From a bacterium M00.F.Ca.ET.205.01.1.1 (GTDB lineage: Bacteria; Pseudomonadota; Alphaproteobacteria; Rhizobiales; Rhizobiaceae): a DNA stretch of 64,000 nt. Shown in pieces: positions 53,294 through 61,925 of the stretch. The notes under the pieces were generated by a model, which did not search any database, had not been told where the DNA came from, and saw nothing but the letters and a program-made list of their open reading frames with translations. The position numbers and the translations under genes were made by a program. Positions within the stretch are counted from its first letter, which is position 1; each line of letters begins with the position of its first letter. The stretch is from positions 248,001-312,000 of the forward strand of contig SRUQ01000006.1 of the NCBI GenBank assembly GCA_004791255.1. The letters are read 5' to 3'.

Positions 53294-54763
53294 CTACTTG
53301 TCGGTGACGATCTTGACCTTGTCGCCGGCCGAAACCGCGGCGCCCGGCGATAGCGCGTTGAGCACGCGGAACAGGTCGAGCTTGCGGTCGACCCCCACCA
53401 TCTGCGCCGAGAGCGAACCCATGGTCTGGCCAGGCTGGACGGTGACGACGCGGATGTGCAGCGGCTTCAAAGCCGCCTTCTCCGCCGGGCTCAGGATGCG
53501 GAACGAGCCGCTGACCGAGCGTGCCACCGTGTCGAGCGAGGTGCTGGCCGAAGGTGCCGCGGTCAGCAGCCGATAGACCTGACCGCCGGCACGGATCACC
53601 GCGATGTCGAACTGCCAGCCTTCGGCGCTGGCATGAGCGGTCGCCGCCTCATTGCCGTTGATCGTTTCCTGCTTGACGGTGCTGTCGTCGAGACCGGCCA
53701 CCCAGCCGCTGCGGATATAGTCGGTGAGCGCCCGGTTCTTGTCGATCGAAACGCCGTCGAAGCGGATGGCGATGTCGCCCGGCCCCGTCGCCGTCACCGC
53801 GGCGGCCGAATTGTCGATGATGAAGCCCTCGGGCACCGAGAACGAGACGCCGAGACCCGGATGCAGGAAGGTCTCGCCGCGCACATAGCCTTCTTCCGGC
53901 GTATCGCCGTAAAGCAGGCCGTCAATACCGGCGAGGAAGGAATCGCGATCGCGCGTGCCGACGCCGGGGGCGCCGAACTGGCGGGCATGGCGCTGCGCCA
54001 GATCGATGCGCTGCGGCGTGTTCGGATGCGTGGCCAGGAAGTCGAGGCTGGCGTCGGTGGCGCCTGATATCGAGCGGAAATCGGTATAGGCCGACATCGA
54101 CTGCAGGAAGCGGCCGGCGGCAAAGGGGTCGTAGCCGGCTTCGCCGATCGACTTGATGCCGATGGCGTCGGCCTCGAGCTCCTGGTTGCGTGAGAACTGC
54201 GCCAGCCTGAGCTTGCCGCGGATCAGCGCCGCCTTGGCCGTCGGGCTGTCGCCGAGCACGTCGGAAACGACCTTGGTCGCCAGGCCTTCCTCGGCCTCGA
54301 GCTGCTGGCGCTGCAGGCCGTGATTGGCAGTGACGTGGCCCATCTCGTGCGCGATGACGGCGGCCAGTTCCGAAGAATCGTTTGCCAGCGCCAGGAGACC
54401 GCGCGTGACGTAGAGATAGCCGCCCGGCAGCGCGAAGGCGTTGACGTTGGGCGAATTGAGGATGGTGATGCGATAGGTCTGGGTCGGATTGGCCGACACC
54501 ACCGTCAGGCTGCCGACCACCTTGGCGACCATGCGCTCTAGCTTGGGATCGGAATATTCGCCGCCATAGGTCGCCAGGATGCGCGGATGCTGCGCCTTGG
54601 CCATTTCGGCGAGCTTGCTGTTGGCGACGACATTGTCGACCGTGATCGGCCTGTCGGATGGCTGGAAGCCGGATTCCTGCACGTCCGGCGGCGTGAACAT
54701 CTGGCAGCTTGCGAGCGCCACGGCAAAGCCGGCCAGCGCCAGAAAGCGCGCCAGCGGATACAT
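53294..54763 (-). CDS. M48-family lipoprotein metalloprotease with TPR/LysM-like C-terminus
   Basis: 489 residues. ATG 54763 begins a lipoprotein signal (LAGFAVALASC, lipobox LASC). The catalytic zinc site HEMGH is near residue 150 with downstream ELEADAIGI supplying the third ligand. This is the BepA-like outer-membrane quality-control architecture. The last 50 residues (VVTVQPGQTMGSLSAQMVG) look like a LysM-type peptidoglycan-binding repeat. Probable role in cell-envelope proteolysis. Confidence 0.9.
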   Translation of the reverse strand: MYPLARFLALAGFAVALASCQMFTPPDVQESGFQPSDRPITVDNVVANSKLAEMAKAQHPRILATYGGEYSDPKLERMVAKVVGSLTVVSANPTQTYRITILNSPNVNAFALPGGYLYVTRGLLALANDSSELAAVIAHEMGHVTANHGLQRQQLEAEEGLATKVVSDVLGDSPTAKAALIRGKLRLAQFSRNQELEADAIGIKSIGEAGYDPFAAGRFLQSMSAYTDFRSISGATDASLDFLATHPNTPQRIDLAQRHARQFGAPGVGTRDRDSFLAGIDGLLYGDTPEEGYVRGETFLHPGLGVSFSVPEGFIIDNSAAAVTATGPGDIAIRFDGVSIDKNRALTDYIRSGWVAGLDDSTVKQETINGNEAATAHASAEGWQFDIAVIRAGGQVYRLLTAAPSASTSLDTVARSVSGSFRILSPAEKAALKPLHIRVVTVQPGQTMGSLSAQMVGVDRKLDLFRVLNALSPGAAVSAGDKVKIVTDK

Positions 54764-54873
54764 TCGTAGTCTGTCAACGCCGATCGCCAGAACGGCTTCC
54801 TTTCGGGCCTGGCACATGAGCTCGAAAATCGGGGGCGATCCTCGGAAACCCGTCATGCGCAAAAATCAAACTG

Positions 54874-54921
54874 CTACAGCATCCGTCACGCGTCCCTCGG
54901 GGCACGCGGCGGATGCTGTAG
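54874..54921 (-). terminator. Terminator of the thiBPQ operon
   Basis: A 12-base perfect outer stem (CTACAGCATCCG with CGGATGCTGTAG) plus partial inner pairing, 102 bases past thiQ. On the minus strand it is followed by GTTTGATTTTT. Strong hairpin in the right place and orientation. Confidence 0.7.
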
Positions 54922-55022
54922 GCAAATCACGGCCTGCGCCGGACCAATGGGGCGGACCTAGCCACACTACTGTGACCATGGCAAGCAAGCGTGACGTTGC
55001 CTCAATCCGGTTTGACCGTAAA

Positions 55023-55805
55023 TTATGTCCGCTTCCGGGCAATATCGCGTGATACCGGATCCCCGGCACCCGCACCGATATAGCGCCGGAACGCCTCCGG
55101 ACCAGCCCCGGCAAAGAAATCGTCCGCCGTGCCGGCCGCCGCGACGGCGCCCTTGTCGAGAAACACCACATTCTGGCCGATGCGGCGCGCATCCTGCGGC
55201 TGGTGGGTGACGAACAGCACCGTCATGCCGCGTTCGCCATGAACGCCTGCGACCAGGTCGAGCATGTCGTCGCGCAGAGCAGGCCCGAGTGAAGCAAAGG
55301 GCTCGTCGAGCAGAAGCACCGGCCGGTCGCGCACCAGAACGCGGGCCAGTGCCACGCGCTGCCGCTCGCCTCCGGAGAGTTCGCGCGGCAGCCGCTTTTC
55401 CTTGCCGGCCAGGCCGGTGCGCGCGATCGCCTCCGATATGTCAGCGCGGTCGTCGCCGGTCAGCCGCAGCGACGGCGATCGGCCAAGCCCGACATTCTGC
55501 TCGACCGACAGATGGGCGAACAGGTTGTTCTCCTGGAACACCATGGACACAGGCCGCGCCGAGGGAAGCGCCGCACCGACATCGACGCCGCCGATCAGCA
55601 CCCGGCCGGCCTGCGGCGCCTCGAAGCCCGCCACAAGGTTGAGCAGCGTCGACTTGCCCGAACCGCTCGGCCCCATGATGGCGGTGATTTTCGACGCGGC
55701 GAAATCGACATCGAAGAATAGCGGTGCCTCGCCATAGCTGAACGAGACCTTGTCCAGCCGTACCTCGGCTCCGCTTGCCGCGCCATTGGTCACACCGATT
55801 GGCAT
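55023..55805 (-). CDS. thiQ: Thiamine ABC transporter ATP-binding protein
   Basis: 260 residues. Walker A GPSGSGKSTLLN, MVFQENNLF, signature LSGGERQR and Walker B VLLLDEPFASLGPALR with VTHQ. Starts inside the thiP stop (TGATG). Powers import of thiamine and its phosphates. Confidence 0.94.
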   Translation of the reverse strand: MPIGVTNGAASGAEVRLDKVSFSYGEAPLFFDVDFAASKITAIMGPSGSGKSTLLNLVAGFEAPQAGRVLIGGVDVGAALPSARPVSMVFQENNLFAHLSVEQNVGLGRSPSLRLTGDDRADISEAIARTGLAGKEKRLPRELSGGERQRVALARVLVRDRPVLLLDEPFASLGPALRDDMLDLVAGVHGERGMTVLFVTHQPQDARRIGQNVVFLDKGAVAAAGTADDFFAGAGPEAFRRYIGAGAGDPVSRDIARKRT

Positions 55806-57418
55806 CAGGCTTTCTCTCCCCGTCCCAGCCAGTCGGCGGCCAGCACCAGCGCAAGGCAGACCAGGCCGAGCAGCAGCGCCAGGCCGGCCGCGTCCTCGGT
55901 GCGGTAGCTGCCCATGCGCGCCAGGAGAAGGTAGGGCAATGTCTGCACGGAATCACTGCCGAACAGCGCGATGACGCCGAGATCGCCGAGCGACAGCGCC
56001 ATGGCGAAGGCGAAGCCGGTGGCGAGCGGCCGCCGCAACGACGGCCAGTCGACCAGCCGGAACCTGGCCCAGCCCGCAATGCCGAGCAGCGCGCAGAGCC
56101 GTTCGTGCCGTTCGCTCGCTGCATCATAGGCCGGGCGGATGGCGCGGATGGCAAATGGCATCGCCATGACGGCGTTGACGGTGACGACCATGATCGGCGC
56201 GATGGCGAAGACGTCGCCGGCATGGCGCAGCAGCAAAAACCAGCCGGCACCAATGACAATGGGCGGCACGACCAGCACGAGGCCGGCGCCGGTATCGGCG
56301 GCGTGTTCCAGAAGGCTGCGCGGACCTGCGCGGCGATTGAGCGCAAGCGCGCGGCGCGCTATGGTCAGCGACAGCGACAACAGCACCGACAGCAGCGCCG
56401 ACACAAAGGCGAGCCCGGCGCTGGTCAATGTCGCTTGCCGCACCGTGGCCTCGCCGGCCAGCCGGCCGAGATCGGCCCCAAGCCCGGCCGCCAGCGTCGC
56501 CGCCATCGGCCCGGCAACGAACAGCAGCGCGAGCGCGATGAGCACGATGTTCAAAATCGTCTCGCCTGCGCCGACCGAGAGATAGCGTCTTGGCGCCACC
56601 GGCAGGTTTGCGTCACCCGTTGTGTTGGCGCCAAGCCGCGTGAGGCAAAGCATGACAAGGCATGTCAGCGCGACCTGCAGCAGGGTCAGCGCCACCGCGC
56701 GCGCCGGGTCGAAATCGAAGCGCAATGCCTGATAGATGCCGACCTCCAGCGTCGTCGCGGCCGGCCCGCCGCCGAGCGTCAGCACGATGGTGAACGAGGT
56801 GATACAGAGCATGAAGACCAGCCCGGCGATGCCAGGCAACGCCGCCCGCAGCATCGGCCATTCGATCAGCCGGAAGGCCGGGCGCGGTCCCATGCCGAGC
56901 TGGCTCGCCAGCCGCCATTGGTCGGCCGGTATGGTCTGCAGCGCCTCGAGAAACAGGCGCGAGCTGAGCGGCAGGTTGAAGAAGACATGGGCGACGAGGA
57001 TGCCGGACAGGCCGTATATGCCTGGCCAGCCCTGGCCGCCGACAGCGCTGAGCAAGCCGGAGAAATAGCCGGCACGGCCATAAAGCGCCAGGATGCCGAG
57101 CGCGGCGACGATGGCCGGCAGCGCCAGGGGCAGAGCGAAAAGCTGCAGGATGAAGCCGCGCCCGAAGAAGCGCGGATGCCGCGACAGCGCGCGGGCCACC
57201 AACAGCGCCGGCCCGACCGAAAGCAGCGTCGACAGCGCTGCCTGCCACAGCGTGAAGCGCACCACGCGCAGGAGATAGGGATCGAGCGCCGCCCAGGCGC
57301 CCGAGAGATCGTGAGCGCCTTCGAAGAGCAGGCCGGTAAAAGCCCCGCCGATCAGCAGCGCAACCGCCGCAAGCGCGGTGATGCCTGCGGTGACGCGGGG
57401 ATCAGACGCAAGTCGCAC
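55805..57418 (-). CDS. thiP: Thiamine ABC transporter permease
   Basis: 537 residues with twelve predicted membrane helices in two homologous halves, as for other fused ThiP/AfuB-type permeases. The second half contains the EAA-like GSIAGWARFRLVDWPSLRRPL-type loop. Overlaps thiQ by one base. Belongs to the TPP-regulated thiBPQ operon. Confidence 0.92.
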   Translation of the reverse strand: MRLASDPRVTAGITALAAVALLIGGAFTGLLFEGAHDLSGAWAALDPYLLRVVRFTLWQAALSTLLSVGPALLVARALSRHPRFFGRGFILQLFALPLALPAIVAALGILALYGRAGYFSGLLSAVGGQGWPGIYGLSGILVAHVFFNLPLSSRLFLEALQTIPADQWRLASQLGMGPRPAFRLIEWPMLRAALPGIAGLVFMLCITSFTIVLTLGGGPAATTLEVGIYQALRFDFDPARAVALTLLQVALTCLVMLCLTRLGANTTGDANLPVAPRRYLSVGAGETILNIVLIALALLFVAGPMAATLAAGLGADLGRLAGEATVRQATLTSAGLAFVSALLSVLLSLSLTIARRALALNRRAGPRSLLEHAADTGAGLVLVVPPIVIGAGWFLLLRHAGDVFAIAPIMVVTVNAVMAMPFAIRAIRPAYDAASERHERLCALLGIAGWARFRLVDWPSLRRPLATGFAFAMALSLGDLGVIALFGSDSVQTLPYLLLARMGSYRTEDAAGLALLLGLVCLALVLAADWLGRGEKA

Positions 57419-57484
57419 GAAAGGCCTTTAACGGGCGTCGCGTTCCTTCGCGCCCCCGATTGGCGAAATCGCCGATGACAGCCA

Positions 57485-57535
57485 AACTCCCCCCTCGTGG
57501 GGGAGATGTCCGGCAGGACAGAGGGGGGCGCCGTA
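57485..57535. repeat. Short palindromic repeat between thiP and thiB
   Basis: ACTCCCCCCTCGTGGGGGAG, then ACAGAGGGGGGCGCC: inverted C/G blocks of the same family as the element inside the helicase gene. It lies in the 146-base gap within the thi operon and could fold in the transcript. Confidence 0.65.
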
Positions 57536-57564
57536 GAGCACTCATCTTCGTATCATACGGCCAA

Positions 57565-58563
57565 CTACTTGCTCATCACCGAAAGCCACTCATCCACCCA
57601 GGCCTTGCGGTTGGCCGCGACCTCGTCAGCGCTGAACAGCAAGGTCTTGGTCGGCTTGACCAGTTTGTCGAAAGCTGGATTGAGCGGCTTGTCGGTCTTG
57701 CCGGCCGGGAACATCCAGTTGGTCTCGGGGATGGCATCCTGGAATTTCGGCCCGGTCATGAAGGCCATGAACTTCTCCGCCAGCGGGTTCTTCGCCCCTG
57801 ACGTGGTGATGCCGGCGACCTCGATCTGCAGATACTCGCCCTCTTCGAAGGAAGCCGCCTGGTAGCGTTGCGTGTTCTCGGCGACCATGTGGTAGGCCGG
57901 CGAGGTGGTGTAGGACAGCACCATCGGCGCCTCGCCCTTGGTGAACAGGCCATAGGCCTCGCTCCAGCCCGGCGTCACCGTCAGCACCTTTGCCTTGAGC
58001 TTGGCCCAGGCCTCCGGCGCCTTGTCGCCATAGACCGACTTGACCCACAACAGCAGGCCGAGACCCGGGGTCGAGGTGCGCGGATCCTGGATGACGATCT
58101 TCTCGTCGGCGCTGCCCTCGACCAATTCCTTCAGGCTCTTCGGCGGCGTCTTCAGCTTCTCGGTGTCGTAGACGACGGCGAAGTAACCGTAATCGAACGG
58201 GACAAAAGTGTCGTCGCTCCAACCGCCCGGCACCTTGGCGTCGGCCACCGCGCCATGCGGCGAAAACAGGCCCGTGGCCTTGGCCTCGGCAGTGAGGTTG
58301 GTGTCGAGGCCAAGCACGATATCGGCCTTGGTCGATCCACCCTCGAGCTTGACCCGGTTGAGCAGGGCGACGCCATCGGCGACCGAGACGAACTCGACGT
58401 CGCAGCCGCATTCGGCCTCGAATTCCTTCTTCACCACCGGGCCCGGACCCCAGTCGGCGGTGAAGCTCTCATAGGTGTAGACGGTGAGCTTGTCCTTGGC
58501 GAAAGCCGGCACGGCCGCCGCGAGAACCATTGCGGAAACTAGAGAGTATAAAAGCGTGCGCAT
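57565..58563 (-). CDS. thiB: Thiamine ABC transporter substrate-binding protein
   Basis: 332 residues from ATG 58563. Signal peptide MRTLLYSLVSAMVLAAAVPA, cleavage AFA-KD. Mature chain KDKLTVYTYESFTADWGPGP, then VLGLDTNLTAEAKATGL and VPFDYGYFAVVYD match ThiB/TbpA. First gene of thiBPQ, translated downstream of the TPP riboswitch. Confidence 0.94.
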   Translation of the reverse strand: MRTLLYSLVSAMVLAAAVPAFAKDKLTVYTYESFTADWGPGPVVKKEFEAECGCDVEFVSVADGVALLNRVKLEGGSTKADIVLGLDTNLTAEAKATGLFSPHGAVADAKVPGGWSDDTFVPFDYGYFAVVYDTEKLKTPPKSLKELVEGSADEKIVIQDPRTSTPGLGLLLWVKSVYGDKAPEAWAKLKAKVLTVTPGWSEAYGLFTKGEAPMVLSYTTSPAYHMVAENTQRYQAASFEEGEYLQIEVAGITTSGAKNPLAEKFMAFMTGPKFQDAIPETNWMFPAGKTDKPLNPAFDKLVKPTKTLLFSADEVAANRKAWVDEWLSVMSK

Positions 58564-58617
58564 CGGCGCCTCCTTCGTTCGAATTGAAAGGAATTGAGGC
58601 GTCGGACTGTCCGAAAC

Positions 58618-58712
58618 GTCTAATCCCTCCGCCGGTACAAACCGGATCAGGTTCAGCGGGTTGGCGAGATTGCCTCTCAGCCGGCCCGCGAAATTCGCGT
58701 CCGGCACCCCGT
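58618..58712 (-). ncRNA. TPP (THI-element) riboswitch controlling thiBPQ
   Basis: On the minus strand, GGGGTGCC at the 5' end, GGCTGAGAG, ACCCGCTGAACCTGATCCGG and CCGGCGGAGGGATTAGA follow in the order of the conserved THI-box. The aptamer ends 55 bases before the thiB start. In the thiamine-diphosphate-bound state it would block thiB translation or elongation. The divergent thiN has no copy. Confidence 0.95.
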
Positions 58713-58808
58713 TAGAGCGTTTCGACACATAAGCCCGGCCGATCCCTCACGCAAGCAGAGTTTGCCGGCCTTCCGTTTCCGCTGCCGGGCTGGTAAGGGC
58801 CACCGGAT

Positions 58809-59453
58809 ATGAGCACATTCACCATCCTGCTTGGCGGCGATCTCATCCGCACGCCGCGCCTCGACCGACAGGTCGAGGGGTCCCGCGTGATCGCCGCCGA
58901 CGCCGGTATCGGTCATGCGCGCCTGCTGGGCCTCGTGCCGGAGCTCTGGGTGGGCGATTTCGATTCCGTGCCGGCCGGCCTGCCCGATGAGCTGGCCGCC
59001 GTGCCCCGCCGGACCTTTCCGGCCGAAAAGGACAAGACCGATGGCGAACTCGCGATCGCGGCAGCACTTGAGCACGGCGCCACCAGCCTGGTGCTTGCCG
59101 GCGCCTTCGGCGGCAAGCGCGCCGACCACGCCTTCCTGCACCTTGCCCTTGGCCTGCGGCTGGCCGAGGCCGGGACAAAAGTGCTTCTGACCAGCGGCGC
59201 CCAGGAAGGCGTCCCCTTGCTGGCGGGGAAAGCCGGCTTCGACTATCCCGACGGCACGCTGTTTTCGATCCTCGGTTTTTCCGAGCTTTCCGGGCTGACC
59301 GTTTCCGGCGCCAAATGGCCGCTCGACCGTGTCGAGGTCGCGTTCGGCTCATCGCTGACCATTTCCAATGAGGTCAAGGGCGGCCTCCAAATCGCGCTCG
59401 AAACCGGCCGCGCGCTGCTGCTCGCTCATCCCTACCCCTTGCCCGGAAGCTGA
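58809..59453 (+). CDS. thiN: Thiamine pyrophosphokinase
   Basis: 214 residues; transfers pyrophosphate from ATP to thiamine, giving the cofactor. Family motifs: AADAGIGHARLLG, WVGDFDSV, the phosphate-binding KDKTDGELAI and GGKRADHAFLHL. Divergent from thiBPQ, so the two transcription units handle thiamine entry and activation together. Its stop is followed after one base by the ABC-F gene. Confidence 0.93.
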   Translation: MSTFTILLGGDLIRTPRLDRQVEGSRVIAADAGIGHARLLGLVPELWVGDFDSVPAGLPDELAAVPRRTFPAEKDKTDGELAIAAALEHGATSLVLAGAFGGKRADHAFLHLALGLRLAEAGTKVLLTSGAQEGVPLLAGKAGFDYPDGTLFSILGFSELSGLTVSGAKWPLDRVEVAFGSSLTISNEVKGGLQIALETGRALLLAHPYPLPGS

Positions 59454-59454
59454 C

Positions 59455-61275
59455 ATGGCCCCGCCCCTTCTCAATCTCGATGCAATCAAGCTGACCTTCG
59501 GCGGCACGCCGCTCCTCGATGGCGCCGCATTGAGCGCTTCGGCCGGCGACAAGATCGCGCTGGTCGGCCGCAACGGCTCGGGCAAGTCGACGCTGCTGAA
59601 GATCGCCGCCGGGCTGATCGAGCCCCAGGACGGCGAGGTGTTCCGCCAGCCTTCTGCGACGGTGCGCTATCTGCCGCAGATGCCCGACATGGACGGTTTC
59701 GCCAACGTGCGCGCCTATGTCGAGGCGGGGCTCGGGCCCGCCGACGACCCCTATCGCGCCAGCTATCTGATGGAGCATCTCGGCCTGTCGGGCGAGGAGC
59801 GGCCGAACGACCTCTCCGGCGGTGAGTCGAGGCGCGCCGCGCTTGCCCGTGTGATGGCGCCCGAGCCGGATATCCTGCTGCTTGATGAGCCGACCAACCA
59901 TCTTGATCTGTCGGTCATCGAATGGCTGGAAGAGGAACTCGTTCGCACCTCCTCGGCTCTTATCGTCATCTCTCACGACCGTCGTTTCCTTGAGCGCGTC
60001 TCGCGCGCCACCGTCTGGCTCGACCGCGGCCAGACGCGCAGGCTGGACAAGGGCTTCGGCCATTTCGAGGAATGGCGCGACCTTGTGCTGGAAGAGGAAG
60101 AGCGCGAGCAGCACAAGCTCGGCCGCCAGATCGTGCGCGAGGAGCACTGGCTGCGCTATGGCGTGACCGCGCGGCGCAAGCGCAACATGCGCCGTCTCGG
60201 CGAATTGCAGACCATGCGCCTGCGTTTTCGCGGCCATCGCGGCGCCGAAGGCTCAGCGACCATGGTGGCCAGCGACGCCGCCGAATCCGGCAAGCTGGTG
60301 ATCGAGGCCAAGAACATCGAGAAAAGCTTCGGCGACCTCACCGTGGTCAAGGGGTTCTCGACCCGCATCCAGCGCGGCGACCGGGTCGGCCTGGTCGGGC
60401 CGAACGGCGCCGGCAAGACGACGCTTCTGAAGATGCTGACCGGCGAATTGGTGCCCGACGCCGGCTCGGTACGGCTCGGCACCAATCTGGAGATCGCCAC
60501 GCTCGACCAGAAGCGCGAGGCGGTCGACCCGCAGGAAACGCTGGCGCAATACCTGACCGACGGGCGCGGCGAGAACCTGGTCATCAATGGCGAGCAGCGC
60601 CATGTCGTCTCCTACATGAAGGACTTCCTGTTCAAGCCGGAGCAGGCGCGCACGCCGGTGCGCGAGCTTTCCGGCGGCGAGCGGGCACGGCTGATCCTGG
60701 CGCGCGTGCTGGCAAGACCGGCGAACCTCTTGGTGCTCGATGAGCCGACCAACGATCTCGACATGGAGACCCTGGAGCTGTTGCAGGAACTGGTCGCCGG
60801 CTTTGCCGGTACCGTCATCCTGGTCAGCCACGACCGCGATTTCCTCGACCGCACCGTCACCAGCGTGATTGCGCCCGACGGCGGCGGCCGCTGGGTCGAA
60901 TATGCCGGCGGCTATTCCGATATGCTGGCGCAGCGCGGCGGCACCAGGCTCGACGACCGCAAGGCGCGCGCCAAAGCCGAGAACGGCGAGACGCCGGCAC
61001 CGGCCAGGAGCGAGCCGGCGACGCCGAAAGGTCCGGCGAAGAAACTGTCGTTCAAGCAGAAATTCGCCCTGGAATCACTGCCCAAGAAGATCGAGGCGGT
61101 GACGGCGTCGATCTCGCGGCTGGAGAACAACATCGCCGATCCTGCCTTCTACGAGCGCGATCCGGTCTCGTTCCAGAAAACGATCGCCGCGCTCGACAAG
61201 GAGCGCGCCACGCTGGCCGCGCTCGAGGAAGAGTGGCTGGAACTGGAAATGCTCCGCGAGGAGATGGAAGGGTAG
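59455..61275 (+). CDS. ABC-F ATPase (Uup-like translation or DNA factor)
   Basis: 606 residues, two ABC domains on one chain without membrane segments. First domain Walker A GRNGSGKSTLL, signature LSGGESRR; second Walker A GPNGAGKTTLL, signature LSGGERAR. A long linker between them and a C-terminal coiled coil with a basic start (residues 530-606) match Uup. ABC-F proteins act on ribosomes; Uup is also linked to excision of transposons. ATG 59455. Confidence 0.93.
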   Translation: MAPPLLNLDAIKLTFGGTPLLDGAALSASAGDKIALVGRNGSGKSTLLKIAAGLIEPQDGEVFRQPSATVRYLPQMPDMDGFANVRAYVEAGLGPADDPYRASYLMEHLGLSGEERPNDLSGGESRRAALARVMAPEPDILLLDEPTNHLDLSVIEWLEEELVRTSSALIVISHDRRFLERVSRATVWLDRGQTRRLDKGFGHFEEWRDLVLEEEEREQHKLGRQIVREEHWLRYGVTARRKRNMRRLGELQTMRLRFRGHRGAEGSATMVASDAAESGKLVIEAKNIEKSFGDLTVVKGFSTRIQRGDRVGLVGPNGAGKTTLLKMLTGELVPDAGSVRLGTNLEIATLDQKREAVDPQETLAQYLTDGRGENLVINGEQRHVVSYMKDFLFKPEQARTPVRELSGGERARLILARVLARPANLLVLDEPTNDLDMETLELLQELVAGFAGTVILVSHDRDFLDRTVTSVIAPDGGGRWVEYAGGYSDMLAQRGGTRLDDRKARAKAENGETPAPARSEPATPKGPAKKLSFKQKFALESLPKKIEAVTASISRLENNIADPAFYERDPVSFQKTIAALDKERATLAALEEEWLELEMLREEMEG

Positions 61276-61318
61276 GCCGGAGACGGCCAGCCGGCTTGAT
61301 TGTTGCCTCTGCACCGGA

Positions 61319-61339
61319 ATGCGCATACATTATGCGCAT
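61319..61339. promoter_or_regulatory. Operator palindrome of the ccdAB locus
   Basis: ATGCGCATA-CAT-TATGCGCAT: perfect nine-base arms with a three-base spacer, ending 15 bases before the antitoxin start. Likely bound by CcdA/CcdB for autoregulation. Confidence 0.7.
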
Positions 61340-61354
61340 GTTGCGGAGATTGCC

Positions 61355-61597
61355 ATGCGCAAGATAGCCTTGAACGCGATCCGTCAGCCGGCAAATCTGT
61401 CGATCGATTCGAATCTCATGAAGGAAGCCAAAGGGCTCGACGTGAACGTCTCCCGTGCCGCTGAAGCCGGCATTGCCGAGGCGGTGGCTGCCGAAAAGAG
61501 CCGGCTGTGGAAGCTCGAGAATCGCGCTACGATGGACGCCTGGAACGATTACGCCGAAGAGCACGGCATCCCACTGCAAGAACATCGTCAGTTCTGA
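61355..61597 (+). CDS. ccdA: CcdA-like antitoxin
   Basis: 80 residues from ATG 61355 (GCGGAGATTGCC supplies the ribosome site). An N-terminal ribbon-helix-helix (MRKIALNAIRQPANLSIDSN) followed by helix and a disordered acidic tail WNDYAEEHGIPLQEHRQF, which is the CcdA toxin-binding motif. One-base overlap with the toxin gene. Confidence 0.92.
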   Translation: MRKIALNAIRQPANLSIDSNLMKEAKGLDVNVSRAAEAGIAEAVAAEKSRLWKLENRATMDAWNDYAEEHGIPLQEHRQF

Positions 61598-61896
61598 TGG
61601 CGCGCTACGATGTCTTCGCCGGTCGCGTCGAAGGCAGCTATTTGCTCGACGTTCAGTCAGACCTGCTCGACAATTTCAAAACGCGGGTGGTCATCCCGCT
61701 TCTGCCAGTGGCAACGGTGCCGCCACCGATGCGAAAGCTGCATCCCGTCTTCGAGATCAATGGGCGAAAACTGGTGATGGCGACCCATCTGATCGCCACG
61801 GTTCCTGTCAGCGAACTCGGTGAAAGTCGGCTGAACCTGGCCAAGCATCACGATAATGTCGTCGGCGCATTGGATATGCTGTTCCAAGGCTTCTGA
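61597..61896 (+). CDS. ccdB: CcdB-like gyrase-poison toxin
   Basis: 99 residues, starting at the last base of the antitoxin stop (TGATG). MARYDVFAGR, VVIPLLPVA, LHPVFEINGRKLVMATH and NVVGALDMLFQGF follow the CcdB family, whose C-terminus (Trp-Gly-Ile in F plasmid CcdB) contacts GyrA; here it ends FQGF. The pair may be addictive or simply domesticated. Confidence 0.9.
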   Translation: MARYDVFAGRVEGSYLLDVQSDLLDNFKTRVVIPLLPVATVPPPMRKLHPVFEINGRKLVMATHLIATVPVSELGESRLNLAKHHDNVVGALDMLFQGF

Positions 61897-61925
61897 CCAG
61901 CCCGAGACCTTGGGTAGCGCCTTTC

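Noticed and set aside
55775..57478. A 567-codon plus-strand frame opposite thiP
   Set aside because: It is Gln/Arg-rich antisense sequence; thiP has clear membrane helices.
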